Below, piece after piece: positions 36,778 to 49,180 of a stretch of 57,000 nucleotides of DNA (position 1 is the first letter of the stretch; each line of letters starts with the position of its first letter). Made by a program: the position numbers and the translations under genes. The stretch is from Chrysomallon squamiferum (lineage: Eukaryota > Mollusca > Gastropoda > Neomphalida > Peltospiridae): NCBI GenBank assembly GCA_012295275.1, contig CM022670.1:5791661-5848660 (forward strand), written 5' to 3'. Under the pieces are notes generated by a model. It was given only the letters and a program-made list of their open reading frames with translations. It was not told where the DNA came from and did not search any database.

Positions 36778-36870
36778 TGGTTTTATTTGTTTCTTTATTT
36801 TGTTTTTATTATTATTCTATTATTATTATACTAAGCCTACTACTATTACTATTATTATCATCATCATCAT
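36533..36870 (+). repeat. (ATT)n and (TG)n microsatellite block with an internal duplication
   Basis: ATT runs at 36540-36660 and 36710-36737, (TG)n at about 36668-36680 and 36746-36776. Each TG run is followed by the same ggtggttttatttgtttc segment and then ATT, so a roughly 85-bp piece is duplicated. Confidence 0.88.
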
Positions 36871-36899
36871 CACTATCAGTGTTGTATATACAATTTGAC

Positions 36900-38024
36900 A
36901 AGGAAATATATAGCAGTAATTAGGAATATGGAATTGCTTTGCAATTTCTTGTTTGTTTGTTTTTTAGTACTTTAAATTTTTATTTGTTGTTTATTTTGGG
37001 GTGATTTTTGTCATTTTTCTTTTGTTTTCTTTGTTTGTTCATCTTTAAAATTTGAAAATTTAATTGCCTTCTGGTCATCATCCCTCAAATTACAATCTGT
37101 ATATAATAAAACAGTCATATAATTTTTACTTCAATTCATTTCCTTTAATTCTGATATCAAGAACACTGTCTGCATTCATTATTATACAAAGTGCTTTTTT
37201 ATGTATCAGTAAAAACAACGTCCGTGGTAACAATTAAGTATGTAATTATACCATTCAACTCTCCTGCCTCGTCTGGAACTTAATGCCATCTTACAAAGAA
37301 GAGCTTAATTAGTATCGTTTTTATAACGTGTCATTCCAGACGTTTATTTTAAAAGAATTCTATGAAGTCTTTGTTCTCAACAGGTGTTATGCATATATGT
37401 ATAGTTTCGAATTGTTAGCAAATGAGTGGTTTAAACAATACATAATACGTAATACTGCATGCAAATAATTTTAAATTCGATAATAAATTTTTTTTAAATG
37501 TCCTAGATGATCTCTTAACTCATTTATTTATTGAATATTAAAAATAATATTAATTTCTTTTGTTTTCAATGTTTTACAATTATTAGTTAAAAAACAAAAT
37601 TAGGTAAAAAATATATAAATCTTTTTTGTTAATTTTTTTTTTAGTATTATACAACATAAGAATCTATTTTTAAATGTTCAGATTTGTAACGGTTTGAACG
37701 TATATCAGTCATCATCGACATTTGTATGTACATGGCTTATTCATTACGATATATATATTCTTAAGAATGTAAATTTTTATTTCTGTGAAAGTTATAATAC
37801 ATTTACATGAAAAATAATGCCGCAGGAAGTTATAAAGATTATTAAAAATGAATACGTTGTTTAGAATATACGATTAATTTAAAATCCAAATTTGCTTAAA
37901 ATGCAAAAGATATTATTGAAAATAATATGTATTTATTTCATTTTATTGTATATTATCTAAGTTATCAAAGTATGTACTTAATTATTATTATTTGGTGTAA
38001 GTAGTCTATCGACATTTGGCGGGA
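36900..38024. other. AT-rich intergenic DNA, no gene seen
   Basis: No coding frame, splice pair or strong repeat recognised between the microsatellite block and the SAP30L promoter. Confidence 0.6.
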
Positions 38025-38130
38025 TGTTTATGGTGCCAACTGGGCGGGGCACAAACCCTTATTTGGAAAGTCGACGTCATTTAACCTTTGACCTAGCCAC
38101 GCTCCAAAACACTCCGCCATTTGTTTCGCT
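38025..38130 (+). promoter_or_regulatory. SAP30L promoter region
   Basis: A local GC-richer patch with a GC box (gggcgggg at about 38042-38049), CRE-like GACGTCAT (38073-38080), a 'cctttgacct' nuclear-receptor-like half site and YY1-like cgccatttg near 38115. It sits just upstream of the SAP30L first exon. Confidence 0.55.
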
Positions 38131-38135
38131 TTACC

Positions 38136-38159
38136 ATGGGCTTCGATACGACGATGTAA
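38136..38159 (+). CDS. upstream ORF in the SAP30L 5'UTR (7 aa)
   Basis: ATG in a strong context (taccATGG) followed by GFDTTM and stop TAA, 77 bases before the SAP30L start. Present in the mRNA only if transcription starts upstream of 38136. Confidence 0.35.
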   Translation: MGFDTTM

Positions 38160-38236
38160 TGTTTTTTTATATAACTGGAACGGAAAAAAAGAAAGATTAA
38201 ATATTTTAGGTTTTGAATTTTCTGTGGTGCTTAAAG

Positions 38237-40855
38237 ATGATGAGGTAATTATTTAAAAATAATGATATGTAGTTATAGAAATTCCTTTATTTTTGTTTAT
38301 TAAGCACCATCATCAGCGCGAGCTCAGAGCTGGTGTTTTTCTTTTTGTCATCTTCGATTTCTCAGCTTGATGGTAACCGTCATTAGCCATGACTAAGGAT
38401 TTAAAATTAACATAGCCAATAATTTAGTGACGAATATTTGCCATTATTTCTGAAATAGTTTGATATAATATATTTCAACGGAGAAGATGTGTTACTGTTA
38501 GGTATAAAAAAAATAAGGGAATGAAACATGGAGTGATGGAGTGATTCCCTGTTACTGTTAGTGTTAATGCCAGTCTTAGTATTAGTACATTACAATTATA
38601 GAACGTTGAGGCGAGATTTATAAAAAACAGTATCGTGTTTTGTCTGCTCTGATGTTTTTGGCACTGAAATATATGTCAGTATATAACCTTATTTTGATAT
38701 TAATGTAGTTAAAGTGAACCTGAATAGTGAATATTAAATTCAATTAGTAAATCAACGCATATTTTTAAATTTATTGTACTCCTCTTGAGTTTACTATATG
38801 ATGTATATCAATATTTGTTATTTTATTCAGAAAATGTTATACACATTTTTTATAATTTATGAGTTTAAAAATCTTTAATATACACATATATGAACATGTA
38901 TTATTTTTAACAAAAGTCAACTTAATGACACTATTTTAGATTTCATACATAAAATTTAATAAAATTAATCTTAACCAGCTTGCTTGTTAAATCTACTGTT
39001 AAGAAAATGTAGCAGCTAAGGTATTTTTATTAAGAATATTCACAAACTGACAACTATCCCACCTTCTTTTGATAGCTGTTGCTTTTAAGAGTTAAGATTA
39101 TAGTTATTTAATTGAAATATATTTCTTTTTTTCTTAGTTTTTATGTTTACAGATATTTTCAAAGACTATTTTCATATATTTAAATAAACTGCATAGTTGA
39201 ACAAATTCTATTTGAAGATGAGTATTAATAATGTGGTGCATTTTGTAATATAACTGTAAAATGTTTATGAACCAGTGGAGATTTAATCAAGGTTTATAAG
39301 GACTGTTTATTAGGTGTGTTAGAAAATACACTTTTTTTTTTTTTTTTTCATATTCACCTTGTTACTCTTTCTGAGATATAATCTTCAGTGTGTCAATGCT
39401 GTTCATTATAAATGCTGTACATCAGATAGAATTTATTCAAATTTTACGAATATTAACCATAGACATCAGTATTTTAAAATTATTTTATTTATTATCTTTT
39501 TTCTTTCTTTCTTTACTGTTTTTTAATATATTGTTCTTTTATAATTTTATATTTACCATAAAAGTCTGTGTGTTCTAATTTTGCTAGATTATATAACATT
39601 ATTTAGGATTTTTGTAATGTGAATGTGATATTTACAGCACTAATGGTTTTAGTACTGAGGAAGACAGTCGTGGAGGACATGATCAGGTGTGTTGTTTGAT
39701 TGACAGTGGAGAGCGATGTTCACGGCAGGCAGGAAATGCCAGCTACAGCAAGAGAATCCAGAAAACTGTCATACAGAGAAAACTCAAACTCGTGCGAGAT
39801 GATAATGTATGTTTATTTATTTTCTTAATAATAATGTAATGTATTTGTGATCAAAGTAAGGAAAATGTGAATGGTTAAACATTTGAAGTAACTGAAAATT
39901 ATAAGTAATGATGCAGCAACGACTTAAATGCTTGTTACATTATATAGTGTATGATCGAATAATGTTTGTACTAATGGCTATATTGTATAAAATAGATAAT
40001 TTTGCAAAACATGTTGGTTTCAGATGTCTCACATCTATATCTGTGATTTCCACAAAAACATGATTCAGAGTGTGCGCAGTAAACGGAAACGTAAAGACAG
40101 TGAGGAAGATCGCATGTTTGATCAAGACGATGACATCCCTGAGGTAAATACTTAGTTTAGTTCTACCTTTCAACCAATTCAGAGTTAAGTTTTAAATTTA
40201 CATGTAGTCATAAATTAAAGTTTATTTAAATGCCTTTATGACAGGATGATATTTTTGTATTTTTATAATTAAAACACATTTTCATATAAATGTTTCAGAA
40301 TATTTAACTGTCGTCTTGTTTCGTTTTCAGATTGACTTTTTCCAGATGCCTGTGAATGCACTTCGCCGATACAAGCGACATTTTAAAATCTCCACACGAC
40401 CTGGACTCAACAAAGCACAACTTGCAGATGTAAGTTACTCAGTCTTTTAAAACATTTTCTACCAATGTGCGTTACCATTTTTAAAATGTAAATATTTACA
40501 AAACATTTAAATACTGAATGTGTCTTCGGAATATTTAAAAAATATATTATTTTCTTTGTCTTACCAGAACAAACACAATTCTGGTAAGTGTACATGTATT
40601 TGAAGTGAAATTTTAGCTTATACTTAGTTCATATTTGTTTTAAACATTTACTTATTATTATTGGAGACTGTAAAATAATGGTAATCAAATCTAGTGTCGG
40701 TATTTAAAAAATATTTCAATGTTTTGCAGGCTGTGGGGCGTCATTTCAAAACAATTTCTGTCAATGAGAAGGAAGCACTGACATTTTTTATCTACATGGC
40801 CAAGAACTACAAGAGTCGGTTTGATCAGAAATTCATGGACTCTGTTCCCAGCTAG
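38237..40855 (+). CDS. SAP30L: SAP30/SAP30-like, Sin3 histone deacetylase complex subunit
   Basis: Bridges the Sin3-HDAC corepressor complex and binds DNA/phosphoinositides through a zinc finger and a basic patch. Five coding exons: 38237-38244, 39638-39806, 40024-40143, 40331-40429 and 40730-40855 (stop TAG), joining without frame breaks to about 173 residues. It starts [16 protein letters not shown], close to the vertebrate SAP30L start [11 protein letters not shown]. Zinc-finger ligands are likely Cys21/22, Cys30, Cys66 and His69 ([10 protein letters not shown] ... YICDFH). The basic NLS/lipid patch is RSKRKRK (77-83), followed by an acidic DQDDDIPE. The Sin3-binding domain follows ([45 protein letters not shown]). 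The first coding exon has only 8 coding bases, with two in-frame ATGs; the second gives the length nearest to vertebrates. It reads like a complete functional gene. Confidence 0.95.
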
Positions 40856-41290
40856 TTGACAGCTGTTGTGTATTTTAAATTACAGTGAAGCACAACACTT
40901 TTTTTTTTATATAATGTTGTATCCCAACCTATACCAGGACAATCATAGATTTGTGAAAACTTTTTTCTTCTTTTTTAGCCAAAAAAAACATCTGGGGAAA
41001 AAGGTCTAAACTAGAAAAATTCATTTTTTAATCATTGTAGTTGTTGTAATTTTTTTTTTTTTTTTTCTTTCCTTTTCCACTTTGTGATTCAATCATGTTT
41101 GAGATTGAAAGGTACATGGTGTGTGGATACTGTGATGTTTGTTAATGTAAAGTGCTATTATCAGTTTTATTATAAATTGTCTAACAGAGTATGTGTTTTG
41201 TTTTCATTTACCACTTATTTTACATTTCATTCAGCATAACTTCAGATAAAACTACTACAAAATCAATAATAAATGTTAATAATATTTTTA
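40856..41290 (+). other. SAP30L 3'UTR with poly(A) signal
   Basis: Runs from the stop to AATAAA at 41268-41273. T-rich tracts at about 41050-41066. Confidence 0.5.
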
Positions 41291-43790
41291 TTGACTGAAG
41301 TGAAACACTATGGGATACAAGAGAAAAAAAGAAAGGTGAAACAAGCTGTAACTTGGTTCTGTACAGTGTCCAGTGACTATTTCAGTTACTTTCACTTCCC
41401 AGCAAGGAGTTGATTTCAGCCTGTATTGTGATTTTGGAAAATAAGATGAGATGTGCTTGATATTATAAATGAAAAGAAGATAAGTCCTTAAGTCAATTTT
41501 TTTTAAATTTTGTTTCATTGAATTATTTAATGTTTCCACTATCTTATCACAATAAGATTTTAAAACAGAAGTGACTGATAAAACATTTATCCCCTGTTAA
41601 CACCAGGTTTACACATATACCAAACTTATTACAACTGGCTTGGCCTACTGAAGGTATAAAAGCTTAGATCAAGCAGAATAAAAAGAGATTAATATGCACT
41701 GGGAAATGCCAGAACTGATGACAATTCAAATCACTTTAATTTCTAGAAAACTTAATATTATAGCTATTATTCTAATGAGATATTCTGTCAGTTACTGTAC
41801 TAAATTAGTTTGTATAAATCCAAGCTGGTAACTGATGAAGAAATGGATACTTGTATAAATGAAGACAAACTGCAATGTGTAAGTGATGGCAACATTGAAG
41901 CTCTGACTGAAGTAATAGTTAATTATTATCTGGAAATGATATGACTCATACAAACACCCTCATGAAGATGTATCTGTCAATAATGAAGATTTTCCGATGC
42001 CATTTATAACTACCAGTACCAGTTATATAAAGACAGTGGTTAGTAATTTATCATACTGAGGTATTCACGTATCATATATGAAAAACCAATACTTTAAAAG
42101 TGTCCTCATTGAATGTATCATCTGTAATTGTCTTGTGGCATAGATCTCTTAGAAATCATTACATCGATAGAAGAAAGCGAGAAATACAGCATGTTAAACA
42201 GTGAATAAGTGTGTTGTGATATTCAGGTCTGCACAACATTTGACAAGAAAAAATGCACTCATCAAGCACTACAAACAGAATGGCATCACCACACTGAGTG
42301 CACAGCAACATTAAACATCTTCCATGCTATGTCTTGAAGATGGAAGACTTTAAGTGACACAATTCTTTTGAAGTATGCTGGGACACGTGGCATTTGCACA
42401 TTTGAAGCAATTACCTAGCACTTGGAAAAAACAAAAAATGTACAATGATTATTGCATTTCTATCAGTTACTAATCATCAAAATGTTTCTCTTGTTACATT
42501 TCATCAACTACAACTTTATTTTGACAGTGTGTCTTGCCACTGACTTGAGACAGATTAGCCAGAGATCTTAGTGAAATATCAGTACGTTGCAAACAAGTCG
42601 GATAAAGTATAGGTAAAACTACAGAAACGTTTCCTCTTAATATTTATGTTGTGTCAGCAGAGCAGAAAAATAAAAGCCCTGCCTCCTGGCATTAACACAG
42701 GCTAACATGAACTGTGCAGCTACAATAGCACTTTCACTACAGCAAGGATTCTGCTCAGTAAGTGCATCATCCATACAACCTATTACAGCCTTTATATTTT
42801 TCAGGGCACCCAGGAAACCTGCAGTATTTTGTGTCCTGGTAATGGTGACCTTCCTAAAAGACAAGTCCATACAAAATGGAAAAGATGATTATAATTTCAT
42901 CAGTCTGCTCTGTTGTTACCTTCAAAATTGGCCTTGAGAGAAAATTACTTGTACCTATAAGCTAAACAGGATAAAATAAAAATTCCTATGTGGAGAATCC
43001 TCACTGACAAGACTCTGTAACAGTGAATTTTCTGCTGGCAGATCAAACCAATTTAATATGTGACTGACCTTTTGGTTTAATAAAACAAAAAGCATCTGAT
43101 GTTACAAGTATCTAAACATGCTCATTCCACAAAGCTGTTAATTTTATATACATACATAATATGACATTCTGTTTCATGTTTAATATCTTTAATAAATTTA
43201 GTGTATTTCCACTGACATCACTGTTTTGAAATGTAAGTGCTATACATCTACAGTTACAGATCACATGCAGATAACTGCTGACATTTTAAACAGTTTAGAA
43301 TGATTCTTATAAATGTGTCCTTTATTATACCATATCTTTACTTCTAATCAAGCAGTTTGGGAAAACTAAATAAAGTAGTAATTGTTTGTTTTTTTGTTTT
43401 TTTATTAAATATTTCCCTATGTCACACATGCTGATTTTCAGTTTTATCCAAATCCTGTCTTAAATATATTTTCACTTCAGCTGTTAGTGAAACAGAAATA
43501 TAACAAGATAATGTTGTCAGTATTTCTTAACTCTACAGTGGTTGCACTGTCAATAATTAGTTGGGGGAGTAGAATTTATTTTTGTATCAACATTTTTGTG
43601 AAGTTCATCAGGGTAACAATCTTCATTTTGAGAAAGTTATAAGATCCAGCTGATTCAATACAGATTTTTCTTTTTGTAAATAAAGATGTCACACATTACA
43701 TTTTAATAAACTCTGTTATTAAAAAGATATGAAAGCTGTAAAGTAAAGTTGACTGTAGAAGCACTCTGAACACAAAAGTAATTGTGTAAG
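41291..43790. other. convergent intergenic region, possible decayed element
   Basis: Lies between the 3' ends of SAP30L (+) and EIF3F (-). The part at about 41850-42960 is less AT-rich and lacks poly-T, unlike the flanks, but frames are broken. One open frame on the - strand (42870-42637, containing NTAGFLGALKNIKAVIGCMD) resembles nothing I know. It could be a degraded transposon or gene relic. Confidence 0.35.
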
Positions 43791-43796
43791 ATTATT

Positions 43797-43802
43797 TTTA
43801 TT
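43797..43802 (-). terminator. EIF3F poly(A) signal
   Basis: TTTATT on + is AATAAA on -, 12 bases after the EIF3F stop, implying a very short 3'UTR if used. Confidence 0.45.
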
Positions 43803-43814
43803 GTCCAGATTAAA

Positions 43815-46800
43815 TCACTGTGTGAGTAGACTAAGTTTTTCATTCAGTGCAAGCTGTGATCTCGTCAGATTGGCCAAGTATACGACCATCAACAGATCCT
43901 GCAAACAAGAAAATACATACAATTAGTGTCTTTATATTCACACAAACAACATACAGAATATTAGAAAACCAACAGACAGCAGTAATAAGTTGTTAGTGAT
44001 CCTACTACAGTGCTAACAACATAAATGCTTTATTTTTATTATAATAAGGAAGTACCACAGAAATGATGAACGTATTTCCATTTCCTCCAATCATAAAATC
44101 ACAAAATAATGTAAACAAAATGCTTAATATATTGATAACAATGCATCTTTCAAATGATTTACTCAGATTCTGTTTTCTCATTATTATAACACACTTTTTG
44201 AATAGTAGTATGATGATGTAGAAAATTTTCTTTTATTATCAGTCTTTATAAATTCACTTCAGATGTTCACTGACCTTCATGTTGGAGTTGAGCATGTCTT
44301 CAAACTGATCGTGGTCTATCTGAGGAATGCTCGTAACTAAATTCAACAAAAATCGCCCAATCGAATTGTCTGCTGGAATTTTGCCTGCCTGTAAAATTTT
44401 GAGACAAACATTATTTTAAAAACTAAAAAGCATAAGACATTACTTATTTCTTTAGCTGAAATTAATGTTTAAATCAATGTGAAATATTTCTAATGTACTA
44501 GCTTCTGTCTGAGCTGGATAAAAAGAATTTTACAGTGATAGAAAATGGTGACCAAAGATATATCAAAATACTTTCACAAGTATCACATGAAATTACATAT
44601 AAGTCTCACCAAAACATCATCAACATATTTCGTGACTTGTACCAACATGTCCTGCAGTTTTGCACATGCCATTTCAACATGTCTTAGATCTGAAACCATG
44701 GAAACACTCCTCTTTGTGTTGTACTTGCCATTCTGTAACACATCAACTGAAAAATAAAAATAAATTAGGAGATGAGGTCATTACTGCATAAAGAATTTAG
44801 TTTTAAATGGGAAACTGATACAGTCAAAATGAGTATTGTATTTATTATTAAAATAATATCTTTTTTCATTATTATTATTTTTTAATTTTTTTTTAATTAT
44901 CATGTTCTGAAACATTAGAATTATTACATATAAGTTAGGACTTGGAAGCTCAATTAAGACATATTCTAATATCATAACTGAATCATCTCTTTTAAAAATA
45001 AAAACCAGTAACACATTCTATTCATTTTTGCTGTTGTACATCTCTGTGCAGATTTAAATAAAAATAATTTGTTTTCATCTTGAGCTATTCTTTTCTACTC
45101 AGTGATTAAAATTGAATCTAAGATTGTCTAATTTCAAGGTTTAAGTTTCTTCTGTTTTAAAATTTAAGCTTTTGTTCTACAGAGAAATTTATTAGTTAAC
45201 CTCTGTTTACTTATTTATTACATAATATTCTTGGTAATCACTCTTTTAAACACACACACACACAAATATATATATACATATATAAATATATATTTATTTT
45301 TTAATTATATTACAAAAACTTACCTCCAACTTTCTCTGGCTCATAGCTCACAATCTCCACAGTAACAGGTGTAAACATTGTTCCTATTGTTTTGTTTGGA
45401 ACACCCATTGGAACACTGAATAAGATATATAATCAAAAAATCTATAAATCTACACACACACATACACACAAATAAACAGAACAAAATGTTCAGAAATAAA
45501 TATCAATTTAAAATAAGTCACTTTACAGAGTCTATTTTTCACACTTCACCCAAGTATTAGGATTATTTAGTTCTCTAAAATCAATTTATATCTTTGTATG
45601 AAAATGAATGAGTGAATGTTTAACAAAAATCTCATTACAATTTTTAATAATTATTAACGTGAAATATAAATTTCTTTTGTTGTGATGAGAGAGAGCAGAA
45701 CTCTACTGCAACAGCTCTTGTTTCTACTCAGATACCATCAATCTGGAATTTCCAAGGATTACAAATGTTCATCTCTGTTTATGTGTAACAGATGTACCAA
45801 ATACTGTTTCTAACCACTGAGCTTTAACATCATAGTTTTTTCTTTCTTTTTAAACCTAAATATTTCTGATTGGATCATTTGTTTTCCAAGTTAACATTTA
45901 CTGAATTTGAGAAATTTCATGTTGATTACCTTATAAAAGCTTTCATTCCAAGTTTGCCTGTTTTCACAGTTGTGTCAACTGTTAGGTGTATGGGGTTGTT
46001 TGCCTCTCTTGAGTAATACTCATGGATCAATACCGAGTGACCTGACACATCGGGACTTGTGGAGTACCTGAAATAGTAAATATTTATAAAACTGGACTAT
46101 TTTAGTAATAGTAGTTAAAAGTGACCAACATGATGGATTTAAGGAGGAGGCTATGGTATCTTTCTTCTACATAAATATTATAGAACAGTAAAAGTTACAG
46201 CTTTACCCCAACCAATCTACTGATTACCTGTATATTTTTACATTTTGTCTTCCCAAATATGCAATTTTACAGTGAATTGAATCTGTAAATAAAACTGCTA
46301 AAATTTTTGTGATTGTGTAGAACATCTTCTGGCAAAGAAACACATTTATGTACTCTAGAATAAAAATTCACATATTCTATCTACTCACCAACCTACAATG
46401 ACTTCATTTGGATTAACTTTGCGGTACAAATCATACATGTTCTTAGCATACTCAATATCAACAGCTACCTGTCAAAAAATAAATAAAAAATGGGAATATA
46501 TATATATAAAAACTTTATTACTTTTAAAGAAAAGACAAAAATGCATAAAAAAATAAAAATAATAATAGTTAAAAATAAAATAAAAAAAATGTTATAAGAA
46601 ACAATTAATACAAATCAACATTAGTAAATTAAAGTCAAGTGATTTTATTTTGGTTATTTCCATAAACAAGAAAATTATTATTTTTTTAAATTGTAAGAAT
46701 ACTTACTTCATCTTCTGATTCATTATGAGGTACAGCAAAACAGTTTGTAACTTCTACCACTCCCTTGTCACAGATACCTAAAACATTTTTTTAATAACTG

Positions 46801-48051
46801 TAAATATGTGTTACTACTTAGTTTAACCATCACAGATATTTGCACATTTAAATATGGTATTATATATGTAAATAAAAACACTGATTAAAAAATCAAAAAA
46901 GAAAGCAACAGAGACTTACATTCTTCAGAGTCTTTTCAAGTAGTAAAATAACTGTTACTTTACATACAGTTTTACCCATATAAAAATAATAATAAAAATA
47001 AACTAATTTCTAGGAAAGTATCTCAAACATGGTGATAATGGTCACACTGGTCTCCGATACATGAGATTGCAGGTATTTAATCTGGGATAGTAAAATGTGT
47101 GGCATATATTTGTAATTATGTGCCAAAATATTTTCTTTCTAATAAAGATGTTGATTATGAAGACAGTTCTTAGCAAGTCAGATTTTTGTGAATTTTTTAA
47201 TATCTATATAATGAAGTAATTACATAAATTAATGCTAATTATAATTATTTATTAATTCGTGAAAAAAAAAAATATATATATATATATATATTATATTAGC
47301 AAAATGTAGAATCCATCAGTCTGGAAAACTTATCTTTTTGCATACTAGTTTAATTTCTACAGGGTTTTTGACAACTACATAATTAAGATATATGTCACAT
47401 CTGAGCTAATTAATGCAGTTAATTAATTAATTAAAATTCATGACTGTTATTGTGTTAGTGTTAGCAATAAGCTTACAAATACTGTGCTTTATTCAAACAC
47501 TGCAATGTTACAATGTATAATACATGTATATTGGTTTGAAACTGTATGATATATTTAATGTTTACGTTGCCAAATGCGGGAAATTAATCAGTTTGAATTC
47601 CTCCAACATTCTGAAGTAAAAAACCTACTCGGCCACTGGAATTGGAAAATTTTGTTCAGATAAACATTCTTAAGTATTTTCATACTAATGCTATCACAGA
47701 TATCTTGCCGTAATTTTATTTTTTTTTTTTTTTTTTTTTTTTTACTGGTTCTGTTTATATATAATTTTATAGGAAAATGATATTTTTGAAAATTTTGTCA
47801 TATGCCTAACATTGTTACGATTGTAATAATGAACGAATGATCGTCATGATTGAAACGGGAACTTCTCAATTTTCCCACATATGTCGCAAGAATAACTTAA
47901 TTCAAAGTAAAATACATGTTAAACAAAAAAGAAATACAGTACCTAACAGTGTTCCTATCACTCTTTTGGCATCTTCATTTCGTCGCTCATATGAATCGAC
48001 AATACTAAATAAAACAACTGGATGAACTCGACACACGAGATTGGTAGCCAT
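43815..48051 (-). CDS. EIF3F: eukaryotic translation initiation factor 3 subunit F
   Basis: MPN-domain subunit of the eIF3 complex in translation initiation. Eight exons on the - strand: 48051-47943, 46777-46707, 46468-46389, 46067-45930, 45415-45324, 44746-44610, 44388-44275 and 43898-43815 (stop TGA). They join in frame to about 274 residues. It starts [20 protein letters not shown], followed by [57 protein letters not shown] and [12 protein letters not shown], and ends [20 protein letters not shown]. All are signature eIF3f stretches. The vertebrate Pro/Ala-rich N-terminal extension is absent. The JAMM metal motif HxH is replaced ([12 protein letters not shown]), so no classical metalloprotease site is seen, as in other eIF3f. 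Complete gene. Confidence 0.96.
47265..47292 (+). repeat. (AT)n microsatellite in EIF3F intron 1
   Basis: Poly-A then ATAT run. A poly-T tract follows at 47717-47742. Confidence 0.85.
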
Positions 48052-48174
48052 TTTTGTTGAGTAGTGAACTTAAATTCCACCGTTTATTATGGAACTCCCA
48101 TTGATAATATTAAACAACCTTGCAGTTCTCCGTATTTTTCAGATACCATCATAATATCGTTACTTATGTTACAA

Positions 48175-48224
48175 CAACAATAATATAATAATAATAATAA
48201 TAATAACAACAATAATAACAACAA
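48175..48224 (+). repeat. (AAT/AAC)n microsatellite upstream of EIF3F
   Basis: Imperfect ATA/ACA triplets (caacaataatataataataataataataac). Confidence 0.85.
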
Positions 48225-48828
48225 AACTTTATTGCAGGAAACCATAACAAGCAATGCTGTAATCACTAGCATTATTGATATAATATTTTATTAATTTTCC
48301 AAATTTAAAAAAAAAATAAAAAAATAAAAGTTTGAAGATTAATTTTGAAAGTTCATTCATATTTAAACATTTCCCTAAATATTACCTCAAATATTTTTCT
48401 TTGATTAGGCTTAGAAAAAATTGTTTATCATATATGAATACTTAGGTCGTATTCCAAACACTGAAACAGTAAATATTTGTGGATAAGAACCGCTAAAGAA
48501 AATGTTTAACGTCCTGAAAAGAAATTAAATGCATTTAAACTAAATTTTTTGTTTGATTGTGTTGTTTTTGATATTTTCATTTAAAAATCATTAACAAATG
48601 ATGGTCAGTTTTGTACCAAATGAACGTTACATTGAACTCCAAGGGATAACCAGTCTATAAGCAATGAATGCAAAACATTTGTCCATGAATGAGAAAATAT
48701 AAATAATTCATGATGAAAAGGCTGAATCTGAAACCATTGTGATAATATTTGTTAAAATAAAATTTACATATATAAGTAAAACAATTTTGAAATATTTTTT
48801 TTCCATTAATTGTCCATTAGTATTTAAA

Positions 48829-48981
48829 ATGGTTTTTGATGCGGCGCAGCAAAAATGTAAGTTTTTATTTCCGGAAAGCTTTCTTTCGGAAAAGTTTAAG
48901 AACGTGTTGTATAGTTATATCAAAATAAATAAACAAAAAGTAGATTTCCATTCAGTTTTAAGTGTGAAAACGAAATTATAA
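48829..48981 (+). CDS. short open frame or first-exon candidate between EIF3F and NFRKB
   Basis: ATGGTTTTTGATGCGGCGCAG opens a 50-codon frame (MVFDAAQQKCKFLFPESFLS...) ending TAA at 48979-48981. A donor-like gtaagt sits at 48857 after GCGGCGCAGCAAAAAT, so the same place could be the end of a non-coding first exon. No family recognised. Confidence 0.2.
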   Translation: MVFDAAQQKCKFLFPESFLSEKFKNVLYSYIKINKQKVDFHSVLSVKTKL

Positions 48982-49054
48982 CATTTTTACTTCAAAACAC
49001 ATGCAAATGCATTTCTGTGTAAGTGCTATTTGTATGTTTATTTACAAGTGCACC

Positions 49055-49180
49055 ATCTCCCGTCCAGTGCAACTAGCTGACTAGTGACTTGAAGAGATCA
49101 GACGTCATTGGTTACATATTCTGATATTGCACTAGGTTGGTAGCCCTCGAAATTTTACAAGTGTGTGTGTAGGTGTGTTT
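49055..49180 (+). promoter_or_regulatory. candidate NFRKB promoter
   Basis: A less AT-rich patch with GACGTCATTGG (CRE half joined to an inverted CCAAT) at 49101-49111. It lies upstream of the NFRKB 5'UTR exon. No TATA box seen. The start site cannot be set. Confidence 0.3.

Noticed and set aside
36111-36923. Several frames rich in Cys/Val/Phe/Tyr
   Set aside because: They are translations of (GT)n, poly-T and (ATT)n microsatellites.
44545-44757. + strand open frame of 70 codons
   Set aside because: It is antisense to EIF3F exon 6.
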